In this document: positions 11,136 through 23,125 of the stretch, one piece after another
Layout: each line of letters begins with the position of its first letter
How positions within the stretch are numbered: position 1 is the stretch's first letter
From: Spodoptera frugiperda
Lineage: Eukaryota > Arthropoda > Insecta > Lepidoptera > Noctuidae
Reading direction: 5' to 3'
DNA: 64,000 nt
Assembly: GCF_023101765.2 (NCBI RefSeq)
Contig: NC_064239.1
Location: 13,226,315-13,290,314, forward strand
Translations under genes and position numbers: made by a program
Notes under the pieces: model-generated
Told to the model about the DNA's origin: nothing
What the model saw: the letters and a program-made list of their open reading frames with translations, nothing else
The model's database searches: none

Positions 11136-13408
11136 AGTACTTAGTTACTAGGTATAAACTATTCATTGTTTTATTCAATTAAAAATTATTTTTCAATATC
11201 ATTGGTAACTAGTATTATTTTGGTTTTAGACAAATGTGCTAAGGACTAAGGGCTGTTGAGATAAAAATCAACCATTTCCAGCGGGTGGTAACAGTTATAC
11301 ATAGGTACTTAGCCTAAACAATTATAAATTATATTAGCTTAAAATATACCAAAAGCAAAGAATTTCTGCTTAAAAAATTCAAGACAGAAGACAAAATAAA
11401 AAATGTTTTAATAATAAACAATTTTCAGTCAACATTTATCAGAGGTTTAGTTGATGATAAATTGCTAGGTATCTTCATATCATTTTACTCAATTTGATTT
11501 AGATTTAATAAGGATTAAAATATTTATGAAGATAAGCATACCTATAGCTAACTAGCTATATCTAAGAAGCTATAATAGAGGAAAAGATTGGGGAATTGGA
11601 TTAAAAATCAATTATAATAGCTAGCTATTAGTTTTTACTATTTAATCTATTTATCTGTCTATGATTTAATTATCTAATGTGAACAGTAGTCTTAATATTA
11701 ATATTATACAGTGTATAATTACTGATAGCCTTTTCGAAAAGTATTTGTAAACATTTATTGATTTCAAAATATTTTGTAAGTTTTTCATTCATTACATGAA
11801 ACTTTTTTAAAAAAAGGAACCAACTTTTGAATTTTACAGTGCATATAGCCATTTTATTAAGTTGGGTAATAATAAATCTATAACCTCTCCTAAGTCTGAA
11901 AATGCTGAAAAATCAGTTCAGCCAAACAAGAGATAATCGGCCATAAACATACAATACAAGTACATTATACTTATATACATAACATTATCATCAAAATAAA
12001 CAAAAAGGTCAAAGTTTAGAAAGGTTTGTTTATAAGTGATGACGAGATCTTAAGCTAAATGCATTATATTTTCTATTAATTTGTAAAAAGGACCTCCAAA
12101 TAAAAATAAGATAATAACAACTTGTTAAAGTCAAAATCATATCATTATGACTAGATTAAAATGGCACATTTGAGTGTCAAGTCAACAATAAAAAAACTGT
12201 CAGTCAGGCTGTCGTTGAGGCTACAAGCTATCTGCTTTTTCCAAAATGAAAATTTCTATGGAAAAAAGTGGCAAAGAAACTCCATGGATATTCTATTTCT
12301 ATCAGTATAAAATAAACAACTAAGCATTATTTGAATGAGTAGATAACTTAAGTCAAACAAAGGCACTAATCATCACAATAAATATTAAATGATGTCACCC
12401 TCAACACAAATAAAAAATGTTTTAAACTTTTATCAAAGCATTTGGCCTAGACATAATTATTAATATTAGCAAATTTATTATTCTTAAACAGTATTTGGTA
12501 TGATTTAAAGCTTATGAGATAGAATTTGTCAACAAACGATTCATGTAGGTCGTTTAGATAAAAAAATATACTGGTGTCATTGATAAAATGACAAGTAAAA
12601 AAAATAAAAACGGTTGTGGTTCAATTTTGAACGTTTTTCAAACTGTTATAAGATTCAAAATTAAAAATCTAAGTCCTTATTTCATTTTTCTGAGGTTCCA
12701 AATTTGAAATATTTAACTGCAGGTACACAACTCGATTTCTTATAAGTTTAGCTGGGTATTACAAGAATTTGATTAGGTATAGAAGTTAATTTTATGAAAC
12801 AATAAACATACAAGCCAACTTGATAAAGAAACAAAAGATAGTAAATAATAATAAGGTGACGTTTCGATATAAATAAAATGAAAACGGTAATTCAAAGAAT
12901 TACTCTGAACAATCTTTATAAAGACGACTCAAGTCATATGACTTAACAACGCGTAATTTAATAAAACAAATTAGTATACTCACGTTTTACAGCATAAATA
13001 AATTACGAATCTAAACAACTTTGTTCACCCACGTTTTATACACTTTTCATTTGCTATTTGGCACTTAAAATTAATCTAAATCACGTGCACTGCTTATTAA
13101 CATTTTCGCTTACTTTCCTAAACCGCACAATTAGATTATTTTAATAAAAACGTAAATAATATTTGAAATAAACTTCACGTGTTATCACTGTAAAGTCTAT
13201 GCAGAGAATAAAAAAAAATACACTTGTTGTAATAACTGTCAACGTCAATGTCAAAATAGATTAGAGTGACATTTAAAGTGTTACTAGCGTAAAGTTTATT
13301 TTCTACCATACTTAAATAAATAGTTAAATGCAACAATGGCATCAAGGCATCAATCAAGCCAATTTGTGGACTTTTAGGCTTTCGGCATTAAGACTTCAGA
13401 TTATATTA
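11136..13408. other. AT-rich spacer with no recognised gene
   Basis: Low-GC sequence with homopolymer runs. The only point of note is a possible splice donor on the minus strand at 12978-12983 (GTGAGT), which could end a non-coding 5' exon of the scavenger receptor. Confidence 0.4.
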
Positions 13409-13725
13409 CAGTGAAACCTCGTTAAGTGAGACCATCAAGGAACCTTCAAATTGGTATCACTTATAGACGTATTTCACTAACCCAGTGTCTCAGATAACCA
13501 GGTATAAATAAAGATTTGTCTCATTTACAGAGGGTTCCATTAATTAAGGTGAACATACGGGTTATTTCAGATAAAGAAGTGTGATTCTTAAACAAAACAA
13601 TGTGTTATGTGCACATTATAAATGAATAAGAATAAGTAAATCAACAAACAAAACGATGTTGTCTCAGTTATTGAGGTTTATGCATTAAAATTCACTTGCT
13701 GTCTCAGTTATAGAGGTAACTAAGA
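13409..13725. mobile_element. pogo-like element remnant
   Basis: After a TA at 13407-13408 the sequence begins CAGTGAAACCTCGTTAAGTG, the style of pogo/Tigger termini, and the blocks TCTCAGATAACC, TGTCTCAGTTATTGAGG and CTGTCTCAGTTATAGAGG recur inside. The matching right terminus is not clear, so the boundary is approximate. Confidence 0.5.
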
Positions 13726-13828
13726 TGATTTTAAATCGAAAGAACGATTATCGGCCATGATATAGAGCATGGTTGTTCGTCCCAACTAATTAGAGAGTAA
13801 TTCATTGCCAATGGGTAGTGTGCCTCAT

Positions 13829-14226
13829 GTAAATAAAACAAATGCATGCCTACATATTTCTTTATTATTGAATAAATTACAAAAAATGCTATTAATGTAA
13901 AATTCCATTCAGGCAGTATATCTGCATAATAGATATTCCTCAAATTAAGTAGGTACGCTAAATAAAACCTAAAACCGAAAAATCCAAACTGCATTAAACT
14001 TACTGAAAAGCATACTTTGGAATGGTCCACAAGCCTACAATTTGAGACAAGCATTACATGTAAACTGAGTAAAATCACAGTAAAAAAGCGATGACTTTTA
14101 AATACCTAATTAAGTTTCATTCAACATTTGGTAGGCGAAAATCCATTTCAAAACTCGATCTCCGTGTTAAAGTATCCGAGATGGCGAGACTCTGAATGTA
14201 TACCCGAATCGGGTAAAAAAACCGTA
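13829..14226. repeat. 398-bp direct repeat, copy 1
   Basis: Nearly identical (about 4 differences by eye) to 14904-15301 in the same orientation. It contains no recognisable gene; the shared open frame on the minus strand has no family resemblance. In minus orientation it has AATAAA near the far end. Its right boundary coincides with the start of the SINE at 14227. Confidence 0.9.
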
Positions 14227-14400
14227 GCCCATTGCCATACACCGGGTACATTTCCCGACTCCGTACTACTACTGAGAAACCTTCGAAAATCGAAAAAAGT
14301 CCATTAATACTTTGCCCGATCCGGGAATCAAACCCAAGACCTCATCCAGCAGTCTCAGGTGGTCCTTGCGACCACTCGACCAACGAGGCTGTCACTATAT
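14227..14400 (-). repeat. tRNA-derived SINE, family B (3'-truncated)
   Basis: In minus sense it reads GCCTCGTTGGTCGAGTGGTC, CTGGATGAGGTCTTGGGTTTGATTCCCGG-type head, then GGGCAAAGTATTAATGG and the TTTTTCGATTTTCGAAGG block, with a stem-like TCTCAGTAGTAGTACGGAGT. It abuts 398-bp repeat copy 1. Other copies: 36685-36800, 52095-52235, 56775-56850, 60720-60930, 61250-61540 and 62440-62705. Confidence 0.75.
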
Positions 14401-14477
14401 TCACAATGCCACCCTAATTAACTTGACAATGTTCATTAGAATACAGGATTAGATTATTTGTAATGTAGTGAACTTAC

Positions 14478-14499
14478 CAGATAAAGGTGCAATCTCCAT
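14478..14499 (-). CDS. candidate first coding exon of the scavenger receptor
   Basis: On the minus strand an ATG at 14497-14499 opens MEIAPLSG and runs into a good donor (CTG|GTAAGT) after 22 nt, leaving phase 1. The receptor exon starting at 8853 begins GT-AAA-TTA, so splicing reads MEIAPLSG-KLIETK-MCVKSEGVR without a stop. This would add 14 residues before the downstream Met. The supporting evidence is only the donor consensus and the matching phase, so it could be fortuitous. A rival non-coding first exon could end at 12984 (donor GTGAGT at 12978-12983). The exon lies between two near-identical 398-bp repeats, described separately. Confidence 0.35.
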
Positions 14500-14903
14500 G
14501 GGACACCGAGGTGGTGCCTGCACTTGTGGCTGTGGTCTACTAATCAAAAGACCTACTGCACCCTACGTCGTACAACTGATCGCACCATCGCTTGAATGCC
14601 CTGTAGTATCTGTAATGCTACCAAGTGAGAAATAAAAACATTGTGTATTGTTAATTCATTATGATTTCCAAAATGAACATCGATCTTTGAAGCCGTGACA
14701 CTTCAATACGTGTATCTGCCTTTCGACAGGAAGGGCGAGGCATTATTGACGGCAGAGTGAGATGACATTATAGTGTGCACTGTCAATGGAAGATCCGATC
14801 ACCGGCAACAACGTGGTTGGGCTTGCGCCAGACTGAACGCAGTTTTTATAAATATATTTTTTTACCAATGATATGGGTATTATGTGCAACGCTTGGATAA
14901 TAT

Positions 14904-15301
14904 GTAAATAAAACGAATACATGCCTACATATTTCTTTATTATTGAATAAATTACAAAAAATGCTATTAATGTAAAATTCCATTCAGGCAGTATATCTGC
15001 ATAATAGATATTCCTCAAATTAAGTAGGTACGCTAAATAAAACCTAAAACCGAAAAATCCAAACTGCATTAAACTTACTGAAAAGCATACTTTGGAATGG
15101 TCCACAAGCCTACAATTTGAGACAAGCATTACATGTAAACTGAGTAAAATCACAGTAAAAAAGCGATGACTTTTAAATACCTAATTAAGTTTCATTCAAC
15201 ATTTGGTAGGCGAAAATCCATTTCAAAACTCGATCTCCGTGTTAAAGTATCCGAGATGGCGAGACTCTGAATGTATACCCGAATCGATTAAAAAAACCGT
15301 A
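14904..15301. repeat. 398-bp direct repeat, copy 2
   Basis: Second copy of 13829-14226, ending 20 bp from the Hop polyadenylation signal. The differences seen are AAACGAATAC versus AAACAAATGC at the left and CGATTAAAA versus CGGGTAAAA at the right. Confidence 0.9.
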
Positions 15302-15320
15302 TCCTGTGCTGGATATAAAG

Positions 15321-15326
15321 TTTATT
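15321..15326 (-). terminator. polyadenylation signal of Hop
   Basis: TTTATT on the plus strand reads AATAAA on the minus strand, about 160 nt beyond the Hop stop codon (15485-15487). It lies only 20 bp from the end of the distal 398-bp repeat copy (15301), so the Hop transcript probably ends at or just inside that repeat. Confidence 0.6.
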
Positions 15327-15484
15327 TAATCGTTTTGCTAAATGCAAATTCTCCTACCCGTGTACAAATAAAATAATCTGAGAAATGTTGCCAGCAACAA
15401 AATATTCGCTGAAATAGTAAGTTTTTCTAATCGATTCGAATACTAATTTATATAAACCTAATCTCTAGACAAGGTATTCGTAAA

Positions 15485-18400
15485 CTAATGTATAGCGATG
15501 AGGCCGGATTCTAGAAGCTTCTGAATCTTGGCGGCAATGTCTGGGTTCTTGAGGTGGTCCTGTAAGGCGTGGGGATCTTGTTGCATCTGTTCGAGGATGC
15601 AGCGCATGGCTGGGTCGCGGAGGATTTGCTGCACTTCTGGGTCAGCCATTGCGCGTTTGCGCACCTGTAAGAGAATAGAGGATTAGATTATTTACTGTAA
15701 ATACTGATTTATAGATCTAAAGATCGACCTCTGTGACGTGATATTGGGAAGATCTATACCTAACACTAAAGCCATGGTAGAGTTTAAAATCAAATGTTTC
15801 GATTTGGGTTTTGTGCTATCTCAAATCTAAACGTCTGTTTAGTTAGGTAAAAAAAAACTATAATTATCTTACCTCCTCAGGGTTGGAATTCAGCTGGGTG
15901 GAGCAGGCACGGTAGCCCTCCAACGCCTCGCCATTGCTTGGGTCCAGCTCGAGGGCCTTCTGGTATGCAGTTAAAGCTTTGGAGTGCTGTTGCATGCCCT
16001 GGAAACAGAAAGATATGATTTGATTATTAGAATGATGCACCTTGATTCCCCCTAGTCCTTTTCATCATGACCCAATCATAAATCTGTATTCAATGCTTTT
16101 ATTTTGTCACCTATAGAACTGAAAAACATGATTGGTCACTATAGCTGGGGTGTTTAGTAAAAAATCTCATGTTATGATGACCTAAAAGAAAATATTAATT
16201 TCTGTAGCTGAAGTACATAAATATAAACTATGTTCTCTACCACTATTATTCAACTGCCAAATCTGTACACATCTAAGAAACTAGTCAGTCCTTACCTGAA
16301 GAATCTTTCCCTTTCGGATCCATCCCTTGATAAACTTAGGGTCCAGTTTGCAGCACTGGTCGCAGTCTTTGAGGCCGAGGTCGAAGGCAGCGAGCTTGGT
16401 GTAGCAGGCGGCACGGTTGGAGTACAGCTTCGGGTCATCAGGGTTGCGCTTGATGGCTTCAGTGTAATGCTTCACTGCAGTACTGTAGTCTCCTGATGAT
16501 GATAAAAGTTAGATATGACACATTGAAAGACATGACACAGCTGAAGATCGAGCTCAGTGGCGTGCCAGTGGAGAGGCCTATGTCCAGCAGTGGACGAGAA
16601 CAGGCTGATGATGATGATGATGATGACACATTGCTGTACTGGACGAGAATGTACAGGTTTGTCCGTTATTTAGAACGTGGATATAAAGGCAGCGCCAGAT
16701 AATGTGGGACTCGTCAAGTGCAGAATCTGTCGCCAAGTTGATCACTTGGCGACACTTGAAAAAACGATGCCTAGCTCAGGCTCGGCTTCGTATTTGTCAA
16801 GTGTTAAGCATGTAGAACACAAGCGGGTACTCGCACAAGTGTTAGTTATTTCAAGTGGAGGATAGTACCAATAATAACGCGACACGCTTAGGGACACTTA
16901 AGGCACAAAATTCTCTATATTCGGGTTTGAAAAAATCGCTGAGATAGTTGCCAAATTTCTCACTGAGATAGTTGGTTGACGTCTTGCCACTATCACTTAA
17001 TGAATAAATAAAGATTTGTACTGAAATAAGGACATTATTTTGTCACTACTCACCCTTCTTGAAGAAATCGTTGCCAAGTTCCTTCTCCTGCTCAGCCTTC
17101 ACCGGGTCGATGTAGGCCTTCTTCTCCTCCTCGACTATCCGTCTCTCGACCTCACTCAGCAAGGTCTTGATCTCCGGAGTGCGGTGCTCAGACATGGACT
17201 TCTCGAAGTAAGTCTTCGCTAGTTTCCACTGTTCCATCTTCTTGTATGCATTGCCTGTTTAGAATAATAAAAAAAAGTTAATTATTTCAAAAAAATTTTT
17301 TAACTTTAGTTAATCAGGTATGACAGTGATAACTACTCTGACGTAGGGGTAGGAGAGAAGCACTAAGCTTTTCCTAAATTTACAAAGACAGTGTTCTTTA
17401 AATATTGTACCTAAATACAGCCTAAAACTGTAACCAGAGGCACAAAGTGGTGACTATATAACTGCAATTCCCAAGCAACTTGCTGCAGAATAAGACATAT
17501 TTTAATGAAAAACTCTAAAGGAAAAGACCCATCAATTCATTTATATAATAATTAGTCCCTCTTGAAATAACTAACATCATAGCATAGACCATTTTGGCAA
17601 CAAGTTTGTTTATTTACGCAAAAACCAAACCACTGGATAAACATTTATCGAAATATTCTATTAAATATTTTGGCTTAATGCCAGAAACCACATTATGACG
17701 ATCCTGGGAATATTTATTAAATTATTGCCTCATTGGCCTAGTTATTTATCGATAAGATAGATAAATTGCTTATGCCTCTTATTCCCTAAACTTTAAGGCC
17801 TAGTATGGCAGAGATACATTGTACATGTATAGATGTACACTAATGTATAGTGACAGTAAGTTAGTTATTTGGAATGCAGGCAAAGAAACTAGTGCCGCCG
17901 AATTCAAAATATTTCATAAAAACATAAAGCTAAATAAATATGAATTTTATTAAGAACTAGAAATGTATCAATCGGCAGTCACTTGTGCAGATTTTAGTTT
18001 AACCCTAGAGACCTATCGACTAGTATTGACCCCATTGTTAACAGATAAGTAGGCGCCACCGATTATATTGATAATATGCGCCTTAGAAGAACATACAATC
18101 AAAATAATTAAATTACACCGATTAATATATCACACATAGGCTAGTTTGCTACTATTATTTTTACTATTTTTATCCAAACGTCCGAAACTATGTATATTTT
18201 CTATGAATTTTGTAAGTAATAGCGCGTTATGATGTCATCAGATTTTTACTTCAAATAGCACATATTGTATTAAAAAAGTCGAAATATGTTTCTTTTTTTG
18301 ACTGAGGAAACTACCCAATTGTCACTTATTTATTTTTAAGTAACCAATTAATACTCTCGAAATGAATTAAAAACACTTGAATACATAAAATAAATAATTT

Positions 18401-21400
18401 CTTTTAACGGTATTTGTGTCGGTCCCAATTAATTATTTTTCGGTTCGACATATAAAACATTTATCCCGGAAGAAAGTTTGTGTTATTGACTTATTTTTGG
18501 CCGCTGACCGACCTCATTTTGTGTGCAAATGGCACACAACTTCAAGTTTTAAATACAATGTAAACATAAATTTAATTAATTAAAGAAGCCATGTCATTGC
18601 CGCCTCGAAATGTAACCAGTAAGAAGTCTTACACGTCTGTGAACTTTCGATAAGTACCTATAAGATTAAATTATCCTTTATAAAGATTATGAATCCCTTG
18701 CAAAGTTGCAAGGCTATTTAGACAGATTTACCCCAAATGTTCACTAGTTGAAGAAGTTTCTATGCTTCCTAAACGTTTCATACTATCAGAAATGTGTGTG
18801 GCGTGCTGGAAATTAGAAAATCGATAAACGTGCAATACAATTTAACAATTCACCCCTTTGAATTACAAGACCACACATCCATTGTTTATCACCATCATTT
18901 CGTCCTCTATTTTCATAACTGTAAGAGCGAAAATCGTGTACCGCAAGCACTGAACAATAAAAGAAAACCTACACTTTTCTCGGAAATAAAATAAGCTATT
19001 CTGACCCCAATTAACATTTCTACGGCTGTATCAACTTGCATAACGTAAGTCTGAACTACTGCGGAGTATTTATAGTAATTAATGAATTAATTACGAATGA
19101 AGATTGATAAACTGTTTTGACTTATTAATCTCAGGACATTGAACTTGCACTAGATATGGTCGACGACTATTGATTGTAAATGAACGCGCATAACTTAACT
19201 TAACTTTGAGGATCCAAATCACTTGATTACATCTAACAATCAAATAAGAATCCTTACCGAATAGATTCTTTTTCGATGCTTATGGTAAGGGTCAAATGAA
19301 CAGACATATCACTTGATGGTAAGTGGTATGTAAAACTCATATTGCTTATAACCGAATAACCGTTCAGGTCGTATAATACAACGTACAAACAGCTGTCGGT
19401 CGTAAAAAGATGAATACATCATTCATTGCCTTGCCGACCTCTTGGAAAGGCCACCCTCTTTAACCTTCTTTGACAAGAAGTTGACTTTTGACAAGAAGAA
19501 CACATGTGTAGGTAGATACTAGAAGTACTTACACACATTTTCGTAAATACCAACTTTTGATCTATTTCTGTCACTTTCAAGAACACATTTGGTATAGAAC
19601 ACAATTTTACAACTTTTAAAGTTAAAAAGATATAAGAAAAATCTCCAAGTTGTTAATAAGATGTCATAACATTTAGCGCAAACAATTACTGTTAATCTGT
19701 GCAAGTCATAATAAAACTATAATTCAAACAGTCCAGTCTTTACATAGCAACAATATTTCTAACCACAAAATATAATTATCTAACACAACAGTTATCAGTA
19801 ATAGCAGATAAAACAATACTGTGGGAACAGCTTTAAAAAGGTGATAAAAAGCCTCTATAAAATGTTAATACTGCAGAAACAATAGCATACAATGACATAT
19901 CTCAACAATAAAATGTCTAATTAAATTAGCGCTGCAATGTAAACCTAGAACATATATTTTTTGATAAATTCCTGCAGAGTTCTTGTGACAATAACCTGTA
20001 ATTATGGTATGCACAAGGATCTTCCTTAGTGCTCAAAAAAGCCAGCACAAACTAAAAAATCCTTGAACAACATGACATATGCAATGAACAAAGAAAATCA
20101 ACTTACCGATCCTCGTAAAAGCCTTGGCTATTAGCTTGAAGTCTGCTCTATTTTCTCTTCCAATATCAATAGCCTTCTCGCACTCCTTAATACATTTCTC
20201 ATACTCTTTCTGTTCAAAATAGACAGCGGCCATGTTTGTGTAAAAGGTAATATCAGTGGGATCATGTTCTACTGCCTTCTGGTAATGTTTCAGAGCATTA
20301 TCAAAGTCTTTCTTCTTATAACATTCATTCCCTTGGTCCTTCTCTTGTAACGCAAGCCTTCTGTTCTCTGGTAGGTCATCATACTTCGGTTTCTCAGGCT
20401 CCTGCTTCTTAGGTGGCTCCTCAGTCTTTTTCTCAGGTGCTGGTGGGTCTACGTCCATAGGCATTTGAGCGTCTAAGCCAAACATAATGCTAATTGTGGT
20501 GAGAACTCGTTTGTCTTCTAACATGTTGCCCAGCCTTTGGACATCGAAGGGATTCTGAACTATTTTCTGTGAAAATAAAATTGGGTTATATGAAACTGCC
20601 AATTTAGCAGTAGGCAAATTATAGTTCTGAATTCAGGTAAAAGAAACTTATACTTGTGAATCGTACATTGCTTCTAAAAGCACAACCCAAAAGTATTCCT
20701 TATGACTACTAGGTACATTATAATTGAATATTTTCACTATTGAACATTTTACACAATAAAATTTATGTTGTATTGGAAACATTAGCCAAGCTAAGCTCTA
20801 CTCTACATATCAATGAGGTCCAGGGAAGTTATAGATGTTTTGTAGTAATACATAAATATTTTTTTTTTATAATCCACTGACATTTGAAACATGGCTGACA
20901 GTAAGCACAGATAATAGTTTGTAATAAAGACAACAATTTACTATTAGCATTCATTAGTTCTACTCATTAATATATTTAAAACTGTCTCCATTACTTCTAA
21001 GCTGTATGTCTCACAAAAACAATGATTATCCCTATAATTATATTATTCAATGGGACTTTTATATGATAATCAGCCTCACATAGAATTTCTAATTAGACAC
21101 TTGATATGTGATCAGCCAAATATTGTGCTAAAGAGATATGTAATTAAATAAATTAGTGTCCATAAGAAGTATGAATGAGGTTATGTATGTATGTAAGCAC
21201 ATAATCAAATGATGAGTATCTCTACCAAAAATAACTTGATTCATACTTTTTCCTTTGTCCGCAAGCAGTAGTCATTTAAAATTTGAACAACTGAATATGT
21301 AAAATAATACACTTCCTTTATCAAATGTTAATTTATGCACAATACAAATGTAGGTAAGTAATAAAATGGTAGAAATGTATAATATAGTGAGAAACAATTG

Positions 21401-22013
21401 GAATAAAGGTTTTTGGCAAAATCATCACCAATTGGAATGGAAATTTTAAAAAGGTATTTTTATTTTAAGTACTTACTTCAACTATTTTGCAGTATTCCGG
21501 ATCATTTAACCAGTCCCTCGTTTTAGGGTTACTCCTGAGCTTATCAAGCACCTGTTCCAATTTGACCTTATTGTCAATAATTGTCTGCTGTACATCAGCC
21601 AAGCCTGTGGCCAACTGTTCATTGTTGGGGTCCAGCTCTAAGCCCTTGTTGTAAGTCTCTATCGCTTCATCATGTCGGCCCAAGTACGCCAGGGCAGAAC
21701 CTTTACGGGAGTAGCCCTTGGTCCATGTAGGGTTCAGGGCGATGGTCTGGTTAGCATCCTCCAAAGCTGCTTCGTAGTTCTGCGCCTTAGCGTGAGCTGC
21801 CGACCGGTTGCTATAGAGAACGTGGTTACTAGGATCCACGGCAATAGCCTCCGTATAGTATTTCACGGCATCGTCCAACTTCCCCGCTGCTAATGCCGCA
21901 TTACCCTTCTCCTTTAACTGATTCGCCTAAAAATATAACCCACGCTAGAATTGTGATACTTTATTAAAAAATTATAGTCTCAAAGCATCAGTATAACCTC
22001 TTACCTGATCCAT
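15485..22013 (-). CDS. Hop: Hsp70/Hsp90-organising protein (Hop/STIP1 co-chaperone)
   Basis: A complete gene for the cytosolic adaptor that bridges Hsp70 and Hsp90 and passes client proteins (steroid receptors, kinases) between them. Coding exons on the minus strand: 22005-22013 (MDQ only), 21477-21926, 20107-20566, 17054-17254, 16296-16492, 15873-15998 and 15485-15664. All junctions are GT-AG and phases match, giving 540 aa, close to 543 in human STIP1. Order of domains: TPR1 (about 3-117, ANQLKEKGNAALAAGKLDDA, NHVLYSNRSAAHAK), DP1 (NPKTRDWLNDPEYCKIVE, VQRLGNMLEDKRVLTT), an acidic/lysine-proline linker, TPR2A (EKDQGNECYKKKDFDNALKH; AFTRIGNAYKK), TPR2B (KELGNDFFKKGDYSTAVKH; KLYSNRAACYTKL) and DP2 (MADPEVQQILRDPAM ... 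SGLIAIH). Carboxylate-clamp N and K/R residues that hold the EEVD tails of Hsp70 and Hsp90 are visible in the N-x-x-x-Y...N repeats. The only start consistent with family length is the 3-residue first exon. Introns contain a LINE tail at 16555-16630. Confidence 0.97.
16555..16630 (+). repeat. LINE 3'-tail in a Hop intron
   Basis: GAGAGGCCTATGTCCAGCAG, TGGACGAGAACAGGCTGATG and a (GAT)n tract: a 5'-truncated non-LTR 3' end with its characteristic GAT microsatellite, within the intron between exons 4 and 5 of Hop. Confidence 0.7.
17255..20106 (-). other. Hop intron 3 (2.85 kb)
   Basis: AT-rich sequence between Hop exons 3 and 4. No repeat family from elsewhere in the window and no nested gene was recognised. 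Confidence 0.6.
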
Positions 22014-23125
22014 AATTAGTTTCTTCTAACAACTGATCAAACCAAGATGCACTTGCAGTAAAATATTAACGTTTAACTATCTTATGTTTTCACTTAGCAA
22101 ACCTTTCTTTATTTCACTAATTTGTTCGCGGAGTTCAAACAAGCAATACGAAGTCTAGAACTGACACTTCAAATTCGAGAAAATTCTCACCAGAATGCGA
22201 TAAAGAATGACTTTCCAGAATATACTACAATTTTTAACATTACAATGCATTACACAGCTGACAAAATTATTTTGTACTCTGTCTCGCAAGAAGAATTTCA
22301 CGTAAAGCTATCTCGCTCAAGGCAGATGGTTTTATTTTTTAATGTTTGCATCTAAGTCTTTTTAGTACACCGACTGATCGACAGCTGATTTTCTCTATGG
22401 CTTGTTTTAGGTCTAGATTATTTTAGTCTAAGGCTTTGAATTTTGGTCTTCAATGAAAGTTTTTTATTTTTATATTTTTAGCTTTACTCGTAGTTTTATC
22501 CTTTAATCTTGTTTTACTTGTGTCTTACCCAAATATTACCCTATCAAATGTATTTTCGCATTTGTAATACTTGTTACAATAACCGAATGTAAAGATTTAA
22601 GGCATATATGTATATAGTAATTATTAATCAGTATTTTACCGGTAAAATACATACATTAATAAACAATATTTGTTTGACAATATTTCTTAATACATTTTTA
22701 CACATGGCATCCCTATCACCGACATTATTTATAAATTCTATTTAATCTGTGCATAGAAAAATGTCTCCTGAGTTGTCTTAGGTAGCATACCTATCGAGTG
22801 TTTTATTTTATTTTTGACCAGCTTTCTCTAATCTAAATCACACAAAATTAATTCAGCACCCACCGCAGGGTTGTGAAAATAGTGAATTTATAATTGGAGC
22901 CATGACAATTGTGTAGTAGTGTCGCCGTTAATCATTTAATAGGACCGACGCTTGTCACGCTAATCATTATTTTGTAGTGTTCGTAATTGGTTCCTAGACG
23001 TTGTGGGGAATACCAAGTGGTAGTTGGGATCGATGGCAGCTTGAGTGTTTCCGTAGTGTGATTATTGGGGGGAGAGAGGCTGCCCCGATTCGGTGACTCA
23101 TTCGCGGGCTGGTGCGTTGGAAATC
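22014..23125. promoter_or_regulatory. divergent Hop-Mad intergenic region
   Basis: The 1.1 kb between the start codons of Hop (minus) and Mad (plus) must contain both 5' UTRs and both proximal promoters unless an upstream non-coding exon exists. It is AT-rich in the middle and becomes GC-richer just before the Mad ATG (from about 22980). Apart from the heat-shock element and its neighbour dimer no clear TATA box was identified for either gene. Confidence 0.5.
22173..22187. promoter_or_regulatory. perfect trimeric heat-shock element upstream of Hop
   Basis: Three contiguous alternating pentamers aTTCg-aGAAa-aTTCt fit the HSF trimer site nTTCn-nGAAn-nTTCn exactly. It lies about 160 bp upstream of the Hop ATG (22011-22013) and about 940 bp upstream of the Mad ATG on the other strand. 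A further dimer, tTTCc-aGAAt, is at 22212-22221. Hop/STI1 genes are heat-inducible in other organisms, so this is a likely HSF-bound promoter element; binding itself is inferred. Confidence 0.65.

Noticed and set aside
13731..15153. Two long minus-strand frames beginning MILLSLHVMLVSN
   Set aside because: They are the same frame read through the two copies of the 398-bp repeat, with no domain, and the second continues into unrelated spacer. The duplication is real; a protein is not supported.
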